Shown here: positions 8,619-16,740 of the stretch, piece by piece
Numbering within the stretch: position 1 is the first letter of the stretch
Layout of the letters: each line of letters opens with the position of its first letter
Assembly (NCBI RefSeq): GCF_003096355.1
Contig: NZ_QEKI01000005.1
Span: forward strand, 186,001-250,000
Origin: Pontibacter virosus
GTDB taxonomy: Bacteria; Bacteroidota; Bacteroidia; Cytophagales; Hymenobacteraceae
DNA length: 64,000 nucleotides
Direction of reading: 5' to 3'
Translations under genes and position numbers: made by a program
Notes under the pieces: generated by a model
Seen by the model: the letters and a program-made list of their open reading frames with translations, nothing else
The model's database searches: none
Told to the model about the DNA's origin: nothing

Positions 8619-10190
8619 ATGAAAGACTCTTCTTTAAAGCCAAACTACATGGCTAGCCTCGGCAAGGACTTGCCGGCTGGCCTCGTTGTTTTCCTTGTTG
8701 CCCTTCCCCTCTGCTTAGGTATTTCACTTGCTTCGGGCGCGCCACTTTTTGCCGGTATTGTAACTGGCGTGGTAGGCGGTTTAGTCGTATCCTGGCTCAG
8801 TGGTTCGCACCTGAGTGTGAGTGGCCCTGCAGCCGGCCTTACCGTAATCGTGCTGAATGGTATTGAAACCCTGCAGTCGTATGAGGCCTTTTTGCTGGCT
8901 GTTGTACTGGCAGGCGTATTGCAGGTGGCGCTGGGCTTTCTTAAAGCCGGTGTCATTGGCCTTTATTTCCCTTCCTCCGTTATTAAAGGAATGCTGGCCG
9001 CTATTGGTTTGATCCTGATCCTGAAGCAGATTCCGCATTTCATGGGAGCAGATGATGATTTCTTCGGTGAAATGAACTTCTTCCAGCCAGATGGCCGCAA
9101 TACTTTCTCTGAAATATTCCACGCTTTTGGTGCCATACAGCTGGGCGCACTGATTGTTGGTATTATTTCGATGGCAGTGCTGATCCTGTGGGAACAGCCG
9201 TTTATGAAGCGTATAAAATTGTTCAAATTGGTGCCGGGCGCCCTGATCGTGGTGGTTGGTTCTGTCGGTATTAACTATTTGTTCATCAATTATTTCCCTG
9301 AGTTGGCCATAGCAGGCTCTCATTTGGTAAAGCTGCCAGAGATCTCGAGTGTGGGAGCGCTTCAGAATGAACTCCGGTTCCCCGCCTTTGAGCAGCTGAC
9401 AAACCCCTCGCTTTATGTGGTGGCCTTTACCATTGCCATCATTGCCAGTCTGGAGTCCTTGCTTAGTGTGGAAGCTGTCGATAAGCTCGACCCGCACAAG
9501 CGCCGTACGCCCAACAACCGCGAATTGAAGGCGCAGGGAGTAGGCAACATCATTGCAGGTATGCTGGGCGGTATTCCGATGACGGCCGTGATCGTGCGAA
9601 GCTCAGCCAACATTGCGGCGGGTGGTAAAACGAAAATGTCAGCCTTTATCCATGGTGTGTTCTTGCTGCTGGCTGTGCTGTTCCTGGCCGGTTTCCTGAA
9701 CCAGGTGCCGCTTTCTGCACTGGCAGCCGTACTCCTGATGGTGGGTTATAAGCTCACAAAGCCAACTCTTTTCAAGGGACAGCTTAAATTGGGACACGAG
9801 CAGTTTATCCCGTTTGTGGTAACAATTGTTGCCATCCTGTTCACTGACCTGCTGGTTGGTATCCTGATCGGCCTGGCAGTTGGCATCTTCTACATCCTGA
9901 AAGCGAACTACAAGTCGCCTTACTTCTTCCACAAGGAAGAACACCGCGATAAGGAAACGATCCGCATTAAGCTCAGCGAACACGTATCTTTCCTGAACAA
10001 AGCCAGCATTGTGCTGACCCTCGAGAGATTGCCGAATGACAGCCATGTGATTATTGACGGGGCTAACTCAGAGTTCATAGACTACGATGTGCTGGAAGCG
10101 ATACAGGCTTTTAAGGAAACAGCCCACGAGCGTGGTATATTTGTAGAAGTGTTAAATATAGAAGAAGTACAGGTGCTGGATATGCACTAG
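8619..10190 (+). CDS. SulP-family anion transporter, probably bicarbonate (BicA-like)
   Basis: This 523-residue protein has the SulP signature region: LPLCLGISLASGAPLFAG in TM1, GSHLSVSGPAAG in TM3, many further membrane segments, and a C-terminal STAS domain from about residue 420 (SFLNKASIVLTLERLPNDS). SulP proteins import sulfate, bicarbonate or other anions. The beta-carbonic anhydrase 12 bp downstream argues for bicarbonate as substrate, as in known SulP/CA pairs, but this is inference from context. Expression is probably controlled by the phased TTAAT array and TACATTTG promoter upstream. Confidence 0.85.
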   Translation: MKDSSLKPNYMASLGKDLPAGLVVFLVALPLCLGISLASGAPLFAGIVTGVVGGLVVSWLSGSHLSVSGPAAGLTVIVLNGIETLQSYEAFLLAVVLAGVLQVALGFLKAGVIGLYFPSSVIKGMLAAIGLILILKQIPHFMGADDDFFGEMNFFQPDGRNTFSEIFHAFGAIQLGALIVGIISMAVLILWEQPFMKRIKLFKLVPGALIVVVGSVGINYLFINYFPELAIAGSHLVKLPEISSVGALQNELRFPAFEQLTNPSLYVVAFTIAIIASLESLLSVEAVDKLDPHKRRTPNNRELKAQGVGNIIAGMLGGIPMTAVIVRSSANIAAGGKTKMSAFIHGVFLLLAVLFLAGFLNQVPLSALAAVLLMVGYKLTKPTLFKGQLKLGHEQFIPFVVTIVAILFTDLLVGILIGLAVGIFYILKANYKSPYFFHKEEHRDKETIRIKLSEHVSFLNKASIVLTLERLPNDSHVIIDGANSEFIDYDVLEAIQAFKETAHERGIFVEVLNIEEVQVLDMH

Positions 10191-10202
10191 AAATAAATAA
10201 CT

Positions 10203-10829
10203 ATGGAGAAAATATTTGAGAATAATAAAAAGTGGGTGGAGCGAAAGCTCATCGAAGACAAAGACTACTTCAGCAAGCTGGCCATGGGGCAGAAGCCCCG
10301 TTACCTGTACATAGGATGCTCAGACAGTCGCATTCCTATAAATGAAGTAACAGGCACAGGCCCGGGCGAGATTTTCGTGCACCGCAATATCGCCAACATG
10401 GTGGTGCATACCGATATGAACCTACTCTCGGTGCTGCAGTATGCCGTGGAGGTGCTTAAAGTAAAGGATATCATCGTTTGCGGCCACTATGGCTGCGGCG
10501 GTGTCGCGGCGGCGGCCAGCAACAAACAGTTTGGCCTGCTTGATAACTGGCTGCGCAACATCAAGGATGTGATACGCCTGCACGAGCAGGAACTGATGAG
10601 CATAGAGGATGAGGACCAGCGCCATCGTCGCCTGGTGGAGCTGAACATTACAGAGCAGGTGCTGAACCTGTCCAAGACCTCGATCATACAGAACGCCATG
10701 CAAACGGAAGATCCACCTAAGCTGTATGGCCTGGTTTACGATCTGAAGGAAGGCCTCCTGAGGGATCTGAATGTAATGGAGCAGCAGAATAGTATGAAGC
10801 GCTATGAGCACATTTACGGCCTGCTGTAA
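10203..10829 (+). CDS. Beta-carbonic anhydrase
   Basis: This 208-residue protein has all beta-CA zinc ligands: C39 and D41 with R43 in CSDSRIP, and H95 and C98 in CGHYGCGG. It interconverts CO2 and bicarbonate in the cytoplasm. The length and the absence of a signal peptide fit the bacterial Can type. It is the second gene of the sulP operon (12-bp gap), so imported bicarbonate can be balanced with CO2 for carboxylation reactions or pH control. Confidence 0.92.
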   Translation: MEKIFENNKKWVERKLIEDKDYFSKLAMGQKPRYLYIGCSDSRIPINEVTGTGPGEIFVHRNIANMVVHTDMNLLSVLQYAVEVLKVKDIIVCGHYGCGGVAAAASNKQFGLLDNWLRNIKDVIRLHEQELMSIEDEDQRHRRLVELNITEQVLNLSKTSIIQNAMQTEDPPKLYGLVYDLKEGLLRDLNVMEQQNSMKRYEHIYGLL

Positions 10830-10892
10830 GCTTCCTGAGAATAACAAAGAGACAACTACTACCTATACCTACCGATTCATCTATATCGGACG

Positions 10893-10920
10893 AAACCCTC
10901 GCAATTGTGAGGGTTTTGTG
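10893..10920 (+). terminator. Intrinsic terminator after carbonic anhydrase
   Basis: The AAACCCTC/GAGGGTTT stem (10893-10900 with 10909-10916) has an 8-base loop and continues into TTGTGTTTT. Confidence 0.65.
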
Positions 10921-10947
10921 TTTTAGGGTTGGCCAGGAAGGCGATGT

Positions 10948-10991
10948 ACAGGTATAGCAGTGTGCAACGACATGGGCCGCTCTATACCTGT
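10948..10991. repeat. Inverted pair ACAGGTATAG / CTATACCTGT
   Basis: A perfect 10-bp inverted repeat (10948-10957 with 10982-10991) around 24 bases, in the gap between convergent genes. It is built from the window-wide GGTATA word. Confidence 0.6.
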
Positions 10992-11013
10992 CCCAGGTAG
11001 TTGAAGCAATAAA

Positions 11014-11038
11014 AAAGCCCTCCGTTAAAGAGGGCTTT
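11014..11038 (-). terminator. Intrinsic terminator of the beta-barrel gene
   Basis: The 9-bp stem AAAGCCCTC/GAGGGCTTT has a 7-base loop. On the minus strand it is followed by a run of T, downstream of the stop at 11061. Confidence 0.75.
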
Positions 11039-11060
11039 AGGATATACATGATGGGGAGTG

Positions 11061-11684
11061 TTAGCGACCGCCGAGCAGATAGCTCAGCATGAGGCTGAAG
11101 CCGGCATTGCGTCGCTCGCGGTTAACGAATGCACCTTCGTCATCTATCTTTTTGAGGCCGCCGGTATAGCGCACTTCAAGCCCCAGTCCATTGGTAGCGC
11201 GGTATCCTACGGAGCCTACATAAGCAAAGTCGACCGTATAAGGGTTGTCTGTGATATTATGCCTGGTTGTCACGATCTTATCGCCACTGCTGGAGTGTGC
11301 CTCGTGTACATGGCTGGCGTTGTAGATGAAGGACACCTGCGGCCCCAGGTCAAAGAACACACCACTGGCCGATACATGGAACAGCACCGGAATGTCGATG
11401 TAGTTGAGCTTGAACACCTCGGCTGTCTGCAGGTTGCTGCCAGAGTAGATTTCGCGACGGGCGCCTTTGGAGGTGTACAGGGCTTCCAACTGCAGACCCA
11501 TCAGGTTGTTGATGTGCTTTTGCAGGAATATACCGCCTGTGTACCCAACCCGATATTTGTAATTGTCGGTGTCGGCGCCGGTAAACGTTGTGTAGGTCGC
11601 ACCACCTTTAAAGCCCAACTGTTGAGCAAAACCAGTGCCTGACATGAGTGCCACGCAGCACAGAACCAGTAAGAGTCTTTTCAT
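11061..11684 (-). CDS. Outer membrane beta-barrel protein (PorT-like family)
   Basis: This 207-residue protein has a signal peptide (MKRLLLVLCCVALMSGTGFA, cut before QQ) and the alternating strand pattern of the Bacteroidetes OMP beta-barrel family, starting LGFKGGATYTTF and ending in an aromatic-poor strand FSLMLSYLLGG. Phrases such as YRVGYTGGIF and DIPVLFHV are typical of this family. It probably forms an 8-stranded barrel in the outer membrane; ligand or function unknown. Confidence 0.8.
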   Translation of the reverse strand: MKRLLLVLCCVALMSGTGFAQQLGFKGGATYTTFTGADTDNYKYRVGYTGGIFLQKHINNLMGLQLEALYTSKGARREIYSGSNLQTAEVFKLNYIDIPVLFHVSASGVFFDLGPQVSFIYNASHVHEAHSSSGDKIVTTRHNITDNPYTVDFAYVGSVGYRATNGLGLEVRYTGGLKKIDDEGAFVNRERRNAGFSLMLSYLLGGR

Positions 11685-11790
11685 AGGAAATACCTGTTTT
11701 TAGGGGTTGGTTTAATTGGGGTGAAATTACTGAGAAGCAGAAAACAGGTCAATGGAGGAAATATATAAATTGTACTATTTTTCTCATGCA

Positions 11791-11820
11791 AAAAGCCCGG
11801 CCAATACTGACCGGGCTTTT
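11791..11820. terminator. Bidirectional hairpin terminator
   Basis: The stem AAAAGCCCGG/CCGGGCTTTT (10 bp) has a 10-base loop. It lies downstream of the Gly/Ser/Tyr-rich gene (minus strand) and is followed by T-rich sequence on both strands. Confidence 0.75.
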
Positions 11821-11875
11821 CTTATCCTGAAAAGGTATAAATCAGGCAAGTAGCTGATAAACCACTGCCTTAATT

Positions 11876-12838
11876 CTACCATTCGTAGTCTCTGCGGGAA
11901 GATGATCCATAAGAGTACGGAGGACCACTGTAGGTGTTACCGTAGCTAGTATGCGATCTGTAGCGGCTGTTGTAGTCACTGTCATGATCCCTGTCGCGCA
12001 TTTCGTCCATTCTTCTTCTGCGCTCTGCTTCTTCATCGCCGAACCATGATCTTACTTCATCACCGGCACGGTCAAAGAAACCTCTGTCATTGTCTCTATC
12101 GCGGTCCCAGTCGCTGGAGCCACGGCTGCTTCCGTAGTTAGAAGATCCATAGCTGCTACCGCTGCCATAGCCTGAGCCGTAATTAGAGGAGCCAGAACCA
12201 TAGTTGCCAGATCCGGTGCCATAGTTGGAAGATGATCCGTAGTTAGACGATCCTGAACCGTAGTTGCCCGATGAGCCGTAGCCAGATCCGTAGTTAGACG
12301 AACCTGATCCATAGTTGCCGGAAGAACCGTAGCCTGAACCATAATTAGATCCGCCGTAGTTAGATGAACCACTGTAGCCACGGTTTGAGCGATAGCTATC
12401 GCTGCCACGGTCACGCATGTCGTCCATTCTTCTTCTGCGTTCTGCATCATCGTCGCCGAACCATGACTTTACTTCGTCCGATCCGCGATCCCAGGCATCA
12501 CGTCCGCTGCTACCGTAGCGGCGGTTTGAGCCTGAGCCGTAGTTAGAGGAGCCGGATCCATAGTTTGAGCCGGAGCCATAAGATGAACCGGAACCGTAGT
12601 TGGAACCAGCTGATCGGCCATATGTGGAAGTGCCACCATAACCGGAAGAAGAGTAGCTGTCGCGGCCGCTACCGAAGTCACCCGAACGGGAAGAACCCGA
12701 AGATCCGCTACCGTAAGAGCCTCTAAGTCGGCTGGTTGGATCGTACTCTCCTGAATAGTAATTTCTGCCGGAGCCTCTGCTCTCAGTCCTATAGTTGTCA
12801 TTGAATGGGTTTGAACCCGAATTTTCATAGCTTCTCAT
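11876..12838 (-). CDS. Gly/Ser/Tyr-rich low-complexity protein with two charged WFGD motifs
   Basis: I do not recognise a characterised family. The 320-residue protein has no signal peptide or membrane segment. Residues about 40-113 and 145-252 are almost only G, S, Y and N, in repeats of the type NYGSGSS. Two near-identical 31-residue segments stand out, at about 114-144 and 253-283. Each has DEVxSWFGD, then an AERRRRMD core, then MRDR, and each is probably an amphipathic charged helix. The tail is rich in Tyr, Ser and Arg (SYGSSSRRDYEW). The layout of aromatic low-complexity spacers plus sticker motifs resembles phase-separating prion-like proteins; this is inference. The repetitive DNA (12130-12400) follows the protein repeats and may expand or contract by slippage. 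Position -1 onward is AT-rich (12839-13272). Confidence 0.75.
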   Translation of the reverse strand: MRSYENSGSNPFNDNYRTESRGSGRNYYSGEYDPTSRLRGSYGSGSSGSSRSGDFGSGRDSYSSSGYGGTSTYGRSAGSNYGSGSSYGSGSNYGSGSSNYGSGSNRRYGSSGRDAWDRGSDEVKSWFGDDDAERRRRMDDMRDRGSDSYRSNRGYSGSSNYGGSNYGSGYGSSGNYGSGSSNYGSGYGSSGNYGSGSSNYGSSSNYGTGSGNYGSGSSNYGSGYGSGSSYGSSNYGSSRGSSDWDRDRDNDRGFFDRAGDEVRSWFGDEEAERRRRMDEMRDRDHDSDYNSRYRSHTSYGNTYSGPPYSYGSSSRRDYEW

Positions 12839-13272
12839 AGCTTTAGTTAAATTTTTAGGTTTTAAAAAAAGAACAAATTAAAGCATCCCTTAAAAAGGTG
12901 CGCCGGTATTTTTTACGGGCATAGTGCTTATAAGTTATTTAAGAAATCGATAGAAAGGTAGGTATCTCAATACCAGGGGCATAACACAGCATATGAACAG
13001 AATCGGTAAAGCCTAAAATTGTATTTAAATGTTTATATTTATTGCTCGCTTATATAGTTAATTTTGAATTATATATAGCAAGCTGTTTTAGCCTTGCGGA
13101 GGTAGGCTGATTTATGTCGTTGAAATTTAGATGGCTATGCCTGGTTGTGATATTGGAGATTGAGTGGTCTTTATTTTGACAATTGTATAATTTTAATTTT
13201 TTTGATTTTTGTAAATTACATTGATTTAGTAAATTGCAGGCCTTTAGCTTATTTTTTTCTAGTTACTACTTT
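12839..13272. other. AT-rich intergenic region between divergent genes
   Basis: These 434 bases hold no convincing gene. The region is much more AT-rich than its neighbours and must contain the promoters of the Gly/Ser/Tyr-rich gene and the lipoprotein. TAATTTTG at 13059-13066 fits the TAnnTTTG element, and TTTTAGCCTTGCG at 13086-13098 recurs at 41646-41658 upstream of another envelope gene. Confidence 0.5.
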
Positions 13273-13674
13273 ATGAAATTTACAAAATTGCTGGCCTCAG
13301 CGGTGATGGTTGTCTCATTGACAGCCTGTGAAGATGTGTTTGAGGATGGGAGCCTGCAGCCGGATGGTTCAAAGCCTGCGCTGACGATCCGGAACCCTTC
13401 TAATAATCAAAAGCTTTCTGTATCGTCCGGACTCCGTGTAAAGCTGACGGCTTCTGACAAAGACAAAGTAAAGGAGTTACAGGTGCGTGTGCGGGCTGTT
13501 GGCGGCGATGCAGATTACATCAACTTCACGACTTTGCCTGATAAAAAGATACTCGAATTCGATACGCTGCTCAATGCGAACGATATGCCACAAGGTGACT
13601 ATACCTTGACGATCAATGCCACTGACTTCCGAACGAATGTTGCGACTAACGAGGTGATCTTCTCTGTAAAGTAA
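13273..13674 (+). CDS. Putative lipoprotein with Ig-like fold
   Basis: From the ATG at 13273 the protein is 133 residues with a lipoprotein signal (MKFTKLLASAVMVVSLTAC, lipobox LTAC). The mature part has a single beta-sandwich-like domain: PALTIRNPSNNQKLSV, LRVKLTASDKDKVKELQVRV, and a final GDYTLTINATDFRTNV. This resembles DUF4625/cadherin-like modules of Bacteroidetes lipoproteins. It is probably anchored in the outer membrane; the binding partner is unknown. It has its own long AT-rich leader and ends at an inverted repeat shared with topB. Confidence 0.72.
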   Translation: MKFTKLLASAVMVVSLTACEDVFEDGSLQPDGSKPALTIRNPSNNQKLSVSSGLRVKLTASDKDKVKELQVRVRAVGGDADYINFTTLPDKKILEFDTLLNANDMPQGDYTLTINATDFRTNVATNEVIFSVK

Positions 13675-13678
13675 GGAC

Positions 13679-13731
13679 TATACCTGCTGGCTACGCCATG
13701 AACTATGGTGCGGGCTAGTTCAGCAGGTATA
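13679..13731. repeat. Inverted repeat TATACCTGCTG / CAGCAGGTATA
   Basis: An 11-bp perfect inverted repeat (13679-13689 with 13721-13731) lies between convergent genes. The right arm encodes the last residues of topB. It is again a paired form of the GGTATA word and may act as a bidirectional transcription end. Confidence 0.6.
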
Positions 13732-16213
13732 CGACTTGCCAGTTATCGTTGATGGTCAGGGCCGCATCGAAACTGTTGCCGGTCTTGGCCGAGGTAAAGC
13801 CTTTGATCTTGCCTGTTTTGCCTTTGGTGAGCAAGGTGCCGATCTGCTTTTCGTTGAGCTGTTTGCCGCCCATCTCGAAGGGTACCACAAATTGGCAGCC
13901 CTCCCTAAAACGGCTGCAGCCGTAAGCTGTTTTGCCTTTGAGCATGCTGCCCTGCCGGCACCGTGGACAGGTTGCGAAGGGATCTGCCTCCGGGGCTTTC
14001 TCCGCTTTCTCCAGTACCACCTGTTTGTTGTTGTCCAGTTTCAGGCTGGCATCAAAACTGTTGCCCTGCTCGTCTTTAAAACCCTTGATCACTGGCGTCT
14101 TGCCTTTGCTGAGCAAGGCTGTGATCTGTTTATCGGTGAGGGTTTTGCCCTGCTGCTCAAACGGAATCAAAAACCGGCAGCCTTCTTTAAAGCGAATGCA
14201 GCCGTAAGCTTTGGAGCCTTTCAGAATATGGCCTTCGCCACAGGCAGGGCAAGCGCCGAAACCTTTGCCAGGTATAGCAACCTCTGCAGCGGCGGCCTTT
14301 GGCTTTTTAGGGGCAGGTTTTTCTTTGCCAGCTTTGGCAGGCCCGCTCTTGGCAGGGTTGGGCTCTGGCTGCGCCTCCATGGTCACGGTGGCTTTGTCGT
14401 ACTTCACCTCCTGCACCAGGCTCACCACAAACTCCTGTAGCTCCTGAAGAAAAGCCTCTGCTTTAAAAGAACCGCCTTCAATCTGGCGCAGCTTGCGTTC
14501 CCACTGACCGGTCATCTCCGCCGACTTCAGGGTCTGGTTCCGGATCACACCGATCAGGTCGATGCCCATCTGGGTGGGAATAATTTTCTTTTTGTCTTTG
14601 CGGATGTACTGGCGCTTGAACAGCGTTTCGATGATCGCGGCTCGGGTGGAAGGTCGGCCGATGCCGTTTTCCTTCAGTGCCTCTTTGAGTTCCTCGTCAT
14701 CTATCTGGCGGCCGGCTGTTTCCATGGCACGCAGCAAGGTTGCCTCGGTATATTCCTTGGGCGGGTTCGTCCATTTTTTATCGAGTAACGGCGCATGCGG
14801 GCCGTGTTCGCCTTTCTCGAAATTGGGCAGTATGCCGGCTGTTTCCTCTTCTTCTTTGTTGTCTTTGCCGGTAGGGCTGTCTGTTTTTACGTCCTCAGTG
14901 CCATAGAGCACACGCCAGCCCGGCTCCAGAATCTGCTTGCCCCGCACCCGGAAGGTATAGCCTGCCGACTCCGCCATCACTGTGGTGTTGCTCACGATAC
15001 AGTCCGGGTAGAAAGCGGCCAGAAAGCGGCGTGTGATGATGTCGTATACATCCGCCTCACGGCCATACAGAATGGCTTGTGCGCCAGTGGGTATAATGGC
15101 GTGGTGGTCGGTTACTTTGTTGTTGTTGAATACCTTTTTGCTCTTCCGGATCTTGCTCTGCAGCAAAGGTGCTACTTCGCTCTGATAGCCGCTCAGCCCT
15201 TGCAGAATGCCCGGAATTTTAGGGTAAATGTCGTCCGGCAGAAACACGGTGTCTACACGCGGGTACGAAACCACCTTTTTCTCGTAGAGGCTCTGGATGG
15301 TTTTGAGCGTTTCGTCGGCCGACATGCTCAACTTGTTGTTGCACTCGATCTGCAGCGAGGTCAGGTCAAAGAGCTTAGGCGGACTCTCGGTACCTTTCTT
15401 GGTCTCGATGTCGGTGATAGTAAGCTCATCCTTTTGGATGGCCTCCAGTATCTGCTGGCCTTCTTCCTCTTTGTGGAAACGTCCGTTGGTGCTCGAAAAG
15501 GTCGTGTCGCGGTATACGGTCTTGAGTTCCCAGTAAGCCTGCGGCACAAAGTTGGCAATCTCGTGATGGCGGTTCACGATCATGGCAAGGGTAGGGGTCT
15601 GCACACGGCCAATAGAGAGCGTTTGCCGGCCCTGCGCATACTTGAGCGTGAAAAGCCTTGTGGCATTCAAGCCCAGTAGCCAGTCGCCGATGGCGCGGCT
15701 TTTACCGGCCTGGTAAAGCGAGTCGAACTCGGAGCCCTCGCGCAGCCGGGCAAATCCCTGCCGGATGGCATCCTCGGTGAGCGAGGAGATCCAGAGGCGC
15801 TTGAAAGGTTTGCGATAGTTGGCCTCCGTGAGCACCCAGCGTTGGATTACTTCCCCTTCTTGCCCGGCGTCACCGCAGTTGATCACTTCCTCGGCATTGT
15901 CAAGGAGCTTTTTGATGATGTTGAACTGCTGCACCACGCCTTTGTCCTGCATCAGCTTGATGCCATACCTTTCGGGCAGCATGGGCAGGTCGTAGAGGCT
16001 CCAGCGCTTCCACTCGGGACGATAGTCGTCGGGTTCACGCAGGGTGCAGAAGTGACCGAAGGTCCACGTTACCTGATAGCCATTGCCTTCGTAATAGCCG
16101 TCCTTCCTGGTTTTGGCACCAATTACGTTGGCTATTTCACGGGCGACACTCGGTTTCTCAGCAATGCAGACTTTCAAGGTATAGGGAAATTTTAGGGTGA
16201 CTCTAACATTCAA
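13715..16213 (-). CDS. topB: DNA topoisomerase III (type IA)
   Basis: This 832-residue enzyme starts in the toprim domain (VCIAEKPSVAREIA near 15-28; GDAGQEGE at 114-121). It has the CAP-like catalytic region with Tyr317 in VVSYPRVDTVF and the GRPSTRA motif later. Two C-terminal repeats (about 655-725 and 755-832) each begin with CPxC and contain a KGxxAYGCxRFxEGC pattern, as in TopB-like proteins with zinc-type C-terminal modules. It removes supercoils and decatenates DNA by single-strand passage. A TTG at 16177 directly before KVCIAEKPSV would give the usual family start and is a real alternative to the ATG at 16213. The length is larger than E. coli TopB because of the duplicated tail. Confidence 0.9.
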   Translation of the reverse strand: MNVRVTLKFPYTLKVCIAEKPSVAREIANVIGAKTRKDGYYEGNGYQVTWTFGHFCTLREPDDYRPEWKRWSLYDLPMLPERYGIKLMQDKGVVQQFNIIKKLLDNAEEVINCGDAGQEGEVIQRWVLTEANYRKPFKRLWISSLTEDAIRQGFARLREGSEFDSLYQAGKSRAIGDWLLGLNATRLFTLKYAQGRQTLSIGRVQTPTLAMIVNRHHEIANFVPQAYWELKTVYRDTTFSSTNGRFHKEEEGQQILEAIQKDELTITDIETKKGTESPPKLFDLTSLQIECNNKLSMSADETLKTIQSLYEKKVVSYPRVDTVFLPDDIYPKIPGILQGLSGYQSEVAPLLQSKIRKSKKVFNNNKVTDHHAIIPTGAQAILYGREADVYDIITRRFLAAFYPDCIVSNTTVMAESAGYTFRVRGKQILEPGWRVLYGTEDVKTDSPTGKDNKEEEETAGILPNFEKGEHGPHAPLLDKKWTNPPKEYTEATLLRAMETAGRQIDDEELKEALKENGIGRPSTRAAIIETLFKRQYIRKDKKKIIPTQMGIDLIGVIRNQTLKSAEMTGQWERKLRQIEGGSFKAEAFLQELQEFVVSLVQEVKYDKATVTMEAQPEPNPAKSGPAKAGKEKPAPKKPKAAAAEVAIPGKGFGACPACGEGHILKGSKAYGCIRFKEGCRFLIPFEQQGKTLTDKQITALLSKGKTPVIKGFKDEQGNSFDASLKLDNNKQVVLEKAEKAPEADPFATCPRCRQGSMLKGKTAYGCSRFREGCQFVVPFEMGGKQLNEKQIGTLLTKGKTGKIKGFTSAKTGNSFDAALTINDNWQVVYLLN

Positions 16214-16290
16214 ATTTACGCTTTTAGCCTCTAAATCCCTACACTAGCTTTGTCGTAAATACTACCATTGCCTTCTATATCTTAGAAACT

Positions 16291-16512
16291 ATGCAGCCAT
16301 TTGGGAAATACATTATTATCATTGGAATCGTAATTGTGGTCATCGGGCTGATCGTTTGGCTGGCGGGCGATAAGTTGGGCTGGTTCGGCAACCTGCCCGG
16401 AGACATTCGGGTGGAGCGGGAGAATTTCAGGTTTTACATGCCCATCACGAGTATGATCCTGGTGAGCATTCTGCTCTCGCTGCTGCTGTGGGTGTTCCGT
16501 CGGTTCTTTTGA
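16291..16512 (+). CDS. DUF2905 family membrane protein
   Basis: This 73-residue protein has two membrane helices (about 6-26 and 50-68) joined by the family signature LGWFGNLPGDIRVERENF. DUF2905 proteins are small integral membrane proteins of unknown role. It is divergent from topB. A 10-bp hairpin (16564-16573 with 16590-16599) downstream contains a CTATACCTG word in its loop. Confidence 0.85.
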   Translation: MQPFGKYIIIIGIVIVVIGLIVWLAGDKLGWFGNLPGDIRVERENFRFYMPITSMILVSILLSLLLWVFRRFF

Positions 16513-16740
16513 TAAAAGGCAGCGTGTCAACTTGCCCAAAGGTATCTCATGCAAATAAATTTAAGCAGCACATTATGATCCTATACCTGATGTGCTGCTA
16601 AATGCTACAACCGCTTAATCATACTCAATTCAACATCCCTTCAGCATATGCCTAGTGTCAGGAAGACTTTTGACAAAATTTGACAGCAAGCATAGCCCAT
16701 CTTTTATACCTTTGCGGCTTCTGCTATACCTGTAACCACT

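Noticed and set aside
12130..12600. Repeated units looking like a CRISPR array
   Set aside because: Units are imperfect, vary in length and are in frame with NYGSGSS protein repeats; no constant repeat/spacer spacing and no cas genes.
14795..15679. 294-codon open frame on the plus strand
   Set aside because: Antisense to topB; no recognisable features, and the GC-rich coding sequence opposite explains the lack of stops.
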